Assembly: GCA_002102555.1 (NCBI GenBank)
Contig: MCFL01000186.1
Span: forward strand, 1-48,456
Origin: Catenaria anguillulae PL171
Taxonomy: Eukaryota > Blastocladiomycota > Blastocladiomycetes > Blastocladiales > Catenariaceae
Reading direction: 5' to 3'
DNA: 48,456 nt
The notes below the pieces were generated by a model, which saw only the letters and a program-made list of their open reading frames with translations, made no database searches and had not been told where the DNA came from. A program made the translations under genes and the position numbers. Of the stretch, positions 45,633 to 48,456 are shown in pieces (the stretch's first letter is position 1; the number at the start of each line of letters is the position of its first letter).

Positions 45633-46685
45633 GGTCAAGCGGTTGCTGATGCAGGGAAGGCAGAGGGGTGGCGGGATGCAGTTTGGGCGGGGTGAGTTCC
45701 GGATGTAGTTTGATGTGTGGCGGCCGTTCAGTTTGATTTTTAGATAGATGACTGACCCAAGAGCGTATTTCACTTTTTTTCACTTGTGTGTTGTTTTTCT
45801 GTACCGTTACTGCTCTTTTGTTGTCGTTTGCAGTTGTTGTTGTCGTACTGCTGTGATTGTGTGTGTCGTTTGCAACATGACTTGGTCCTTGTCCTGTCGG
45901 CTCGACCCTCGTTTTATGTAGCCATTGGATGGTGCGGGCGTTGAAGGCTACCTCGCTAGCTCGGTATGCATGTTGCCATTCAAAGAGCCTCCCAGGGAAT
46001 TTTCACCTTCTTGCCATGCCGTCAGAATCCTCACAGAGACAGTAAACAAATCACGAGCGTTGAATTTCCATGGCACAGGCACCGTTTGGGTCTGCAAACA
46101 TGATTGACAGGCAAGTCGTTTGCAACCCAAGCTTGATAAGGGGCATGAAAACGTTGCATGAGTCGCCGAGCCCAAGTTTGGATTCCGAACGAAAGCGAAA
46201 TGCGGCAGTGTCGCCAAGAATAAGCACCGAAAGACAATGGAAACAAGACAGAACCGCACTGGAAACGGAAAAGTCACAATGCAAAAGACATGACCTCGGC
46301 CAGACGCAATGCTGAAGATGCAACAGCCTGTGCCACACGATAGATGTACCTCCAATACATATAGAGCACGGGTCCTGCCCTCATCTTCAAAATCGGTCCT
46401 GGCCCCTTCTGCTCATGAGCTGCTGCTTGTGCGCTGCCCGCTGCCCACATTTGCTTTGCTCGAGCTTGGCTCCACCGTACATCGCCAGTGATCACAGCTG
46501 CCACCTTCACTCTTCACTCGGCACACTGACGTTGACGTTGGCCCCAAAGCAAATCAGCGACAGGTCAATCAGCCGCGCCGCGCCGCGAACGAACCGAACG
46601 AACCGAACCGTGCATTTTCCGCTGCACCGATCAGGATCAGCAGCCACAGCAGTCGACGCAATCCGCAATTCCAATGCAGTCCACC
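45633..46685. other. 1.05 kb between the PAK and PIP5K genes
   Basis: Nothing recognised. The first 250 bases are T-rich, probably the PAK 3' UTR. Minus-strand open frames around 45950-46350 are cysteine/phenylalanine-rich in a random way. Confidence 0.5.
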
Positions 46686-48456
46686 ATGAATACCACGCCA
46701 ATGCCGCCGACGCAGTACAATCCCAACCGGCGCGAGCCGTGATCTGCCCGAACTTGAACTTGGTCACAATCATCACGAGCGTCTGCGCCATCAACATCAA
46801 CAACAACAGCATCAACAACAGCATGTGGTAGTGGTGCTTCCAGTGTTGCCGCTTCGGCGTCCGTTGGGCGATACGAGCATACGGGCGTGGCGACGGCCGC
46901 CACTTTTCGACCAGCAGCTCGGGCACGGCCAGCGACTCTGGCCACTCGTGGCAACAGCAACCACGACGTCAGTGTCGCCAATGGTCAACGACTCTGCATT
47001 GGGACTTTCCGTGTCGTCCACAACTTGCACCTCATCCTTGACCGTTCAACATCATCTCATATGGCGGCGGTTGTCACCACCACAGCGACCTCTGTCACCG
47101 CAACACGTCGACGGCCGCTGCAGCTGCACCCGGCCGTAGCGTCACACAAGCCAGCTCCACTCCCGGCTCCAACTGCGTCCACTAACCGTACAGTCTCTGT
47201 CGCATCGACAACACCGCCGTGCATCCCATTCGCTTTCCGTTTGACCGGCAACACGGGGACTGGCCCGATCCGGTCCCAATCCTTCCATCAACCACGCTGA
47301 TCCAGCGGCAACTTCACCAACTACCAGCAACAACAACAACAATCCGCGCCGCATCTTCACCAACCCACGTCGCTCACAGTCCTACGATTTCGGCTCGCCA
47401 GTGTTCCGCTCTGGCCGCCTTTCATCCTCCTTTTCCTCGTCCTCTTCCTACTTTGCCTCGCCCGACATGCATCACGCGCAGCTCACTCATCCCACACCAC
47501 CACCACAGCAACAACAACCAACGCGGGCGCTGTGCCGACGTACCGACGCGCATCAACACACGCCGACATTCACGCACGCATATCGAGCAAGTCACAGCGG
47601 CGCCATGTCCAACACAACCGTCTCCTTGCAACGGCGCGCGGCCAATCGCCTGCGGTACCTGTCGACGGCGCTTGGCACGCATACAATTGGCGATCCCAGG
47701 CAGGACATGTATGCGTTCGTGTCGCGGCTCTTGGCAGGGCTCCGATGCTCGGTGCTGTCTCTATCGGAAGTCGACGATTCGGCGGCACCATCATCACACG
47801 CTTGGTTCACTCGGATTACAGGCACGAACGTACCTCTCCTCCACGGCACTCACATCGGCAGCCGCGCTCGCTTCGTCGTCTTCGCCATCCACTCTGATCC
47901 GACCCACACTTGCCCGCCTCTCTGCGCGACGGTGGAATCGGATTCAAGGACTATGCGCCGCAAGTGTTTCACCAAATCCGCACCCACTTTCACGTCTCCA
48001 CGGCGTCTTACCTTGATAGCCTCACATCCGAATGCGTGCTCGCCGCGGTCCGCTCACCGGGCAAATCCGCGTCGACGCTCTTTTTCTCGCGCGACAGGTA
48101 CATCATCAAGACGATCCGCCGCGACGAGATGCGTGCGCTTTTGCGTATCCTGCCCACGTACGCTCGACATATCGCCAGTCAGCCAGATACTTTGCTTGCG
48201 CGGTATTATGGGTTGCATCGCATTGTGCACGAGCGCAAAAAAGTGTGGGTGATTGTCATGGCAAATGTGTTTCCCCACGACGCTTGATGTGCATTACAAG
48301 TTTGACCTCAAGGGATCCACCAAGGGGAGGCGCAGTTTGCCCAAGGACCCTGGAGCAAGGCTGGGCGTGAGTCCGCATGTTGTGCTCAAAGATTTGGACT
48401 GGCTGGCGTTGGCAGGAGGATGTGTTGGACGAGACGAGGCGGCGCAAGTTTAAAGA
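46686..48456 (+). CDS. MSS4: Phosphatidylinositol-4-phosphate 5-kinase, partial at right edge, frame breaks
   Basis: The proposed start is the ATG at 46686 (TCCACCATGAA; MNTTPMPPTQYNPNRREP). A long low-complexity region follows with Asn, Gln and Ser runs (TTSNNNNNNPRRIFTNPRRS, FGSPVFRSGRLSSSFSSSSS). The kinase domain opens near 47690 (RQDMYAFVSRLLAGLRCSV) and contains IGFKDYAPQVFHQIRTHF, YLDSLTSECVLAAVRSPGKS, FFSRDRYIIKTIRRDEMRAL, TLLARYYGLHRIV, VIVMANVFPHD, and after a frame change VHYKFDLKGSTKGR. The IIKT lysine and DLKGST motif are hallmarks of type I/II PIP kinases. The enzyme makes PI(4,5)P2 at the plasma membrane. The window ends inside the domain, so the specificity loop is not visible. 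At least four frame changes occur between 46740 and 48290. Confidence 0.85.

Overview
The window looks like nuclear DNA of a fungus, most plausibly an early-diverging (zoosporic) one. That placement is inference. The evidence is: a relic of the fungal type I fatty-acid synthase beta subunit; an ARO3/ARO4-type DAHP synthase; SIT4-like and Cla4-like signalling genes; GC-rich genes on both strands; short GT-AG introns (59-93 nt where I could fix both ends) with GTACGT/GTATGT donors and CTAAC-type branch sites; Kozak-like ATGs instead of bacterial ribosome-binding sites; and a eukaryotic tRNA-Pro.

Layout. From 0.5 to 9.1 kb there is a gene graveyard: three copies of an ankyrin-like gene (two in inverted orientation and nearly identical over part of their length), a truncated FAS1 relic, and a decayed copy of the CCDC174-like gene. 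From 9.4 to 18.8 kb genes are mostly intact: an orphan protein, a small protein with an N-myristoylation motif, CCDC174, tRNA-Pro(UGG), PDCD2, a MATE transporter and a Ser/Ala/Pro-rich protein with a poly-Gln tail. From 19.5 to 22.4 kb there is an unrecognised four-exon gene interrupted by one TAG, followed by an unresolved coding area. PDI, intact in four exons, lies at 22.6-24.4 kb. Next come PRCC-like, PP6/SIT4-like phosphatase, an ankyrin-like relic plus its fuller relative, DAHP synthase (intact, three exons), GSK3, 5-formyl-THF cyclo-ligase, a CitT/DASS-type anion transporter, a PH-CRIB-kinase PAK (Cla4-like), and a PIP4P 5-kinase that runs off the right edge.

The most striking overall signal is that many deeply conserved genes (GSK3, PP6, PRCC, MTHFS, DASS, PAK, PIP5K) carry single-base insertions or deletions that break the reading frame, while their protein similarity, splice sites and even their C-termini continue in the shifted frame. 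Other genes in the same window (PDI, DAHP synthase, PDCD2, CCDC174) are perfect. Homopolymer-type consensus errors in patches of the assembly are the simplest explanation. Recent pseudogenisation and programmed frameshifting are alternatives that reads and RNA data can separate. The FAS1, CCDC174 and ankyrin relics are different: they have large deletions and truncations, so they are true decayed duplicates.

Working together: GSK3, PP6, the PAK kinase and PIP5K are core signalling enzymes, and PAK (PH plus Rho-GTPase binding) and PIP5K both act at phosphoinositide membranes. DAHP synthase starts aromatic amino-acid synthesis, MTHFS serves folate one-carbon metabolism, PDI works in ER folding, and MATE and DASS are membrane transporters. 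I see no CRISPR array, insertion sequence, or operon-like structure.
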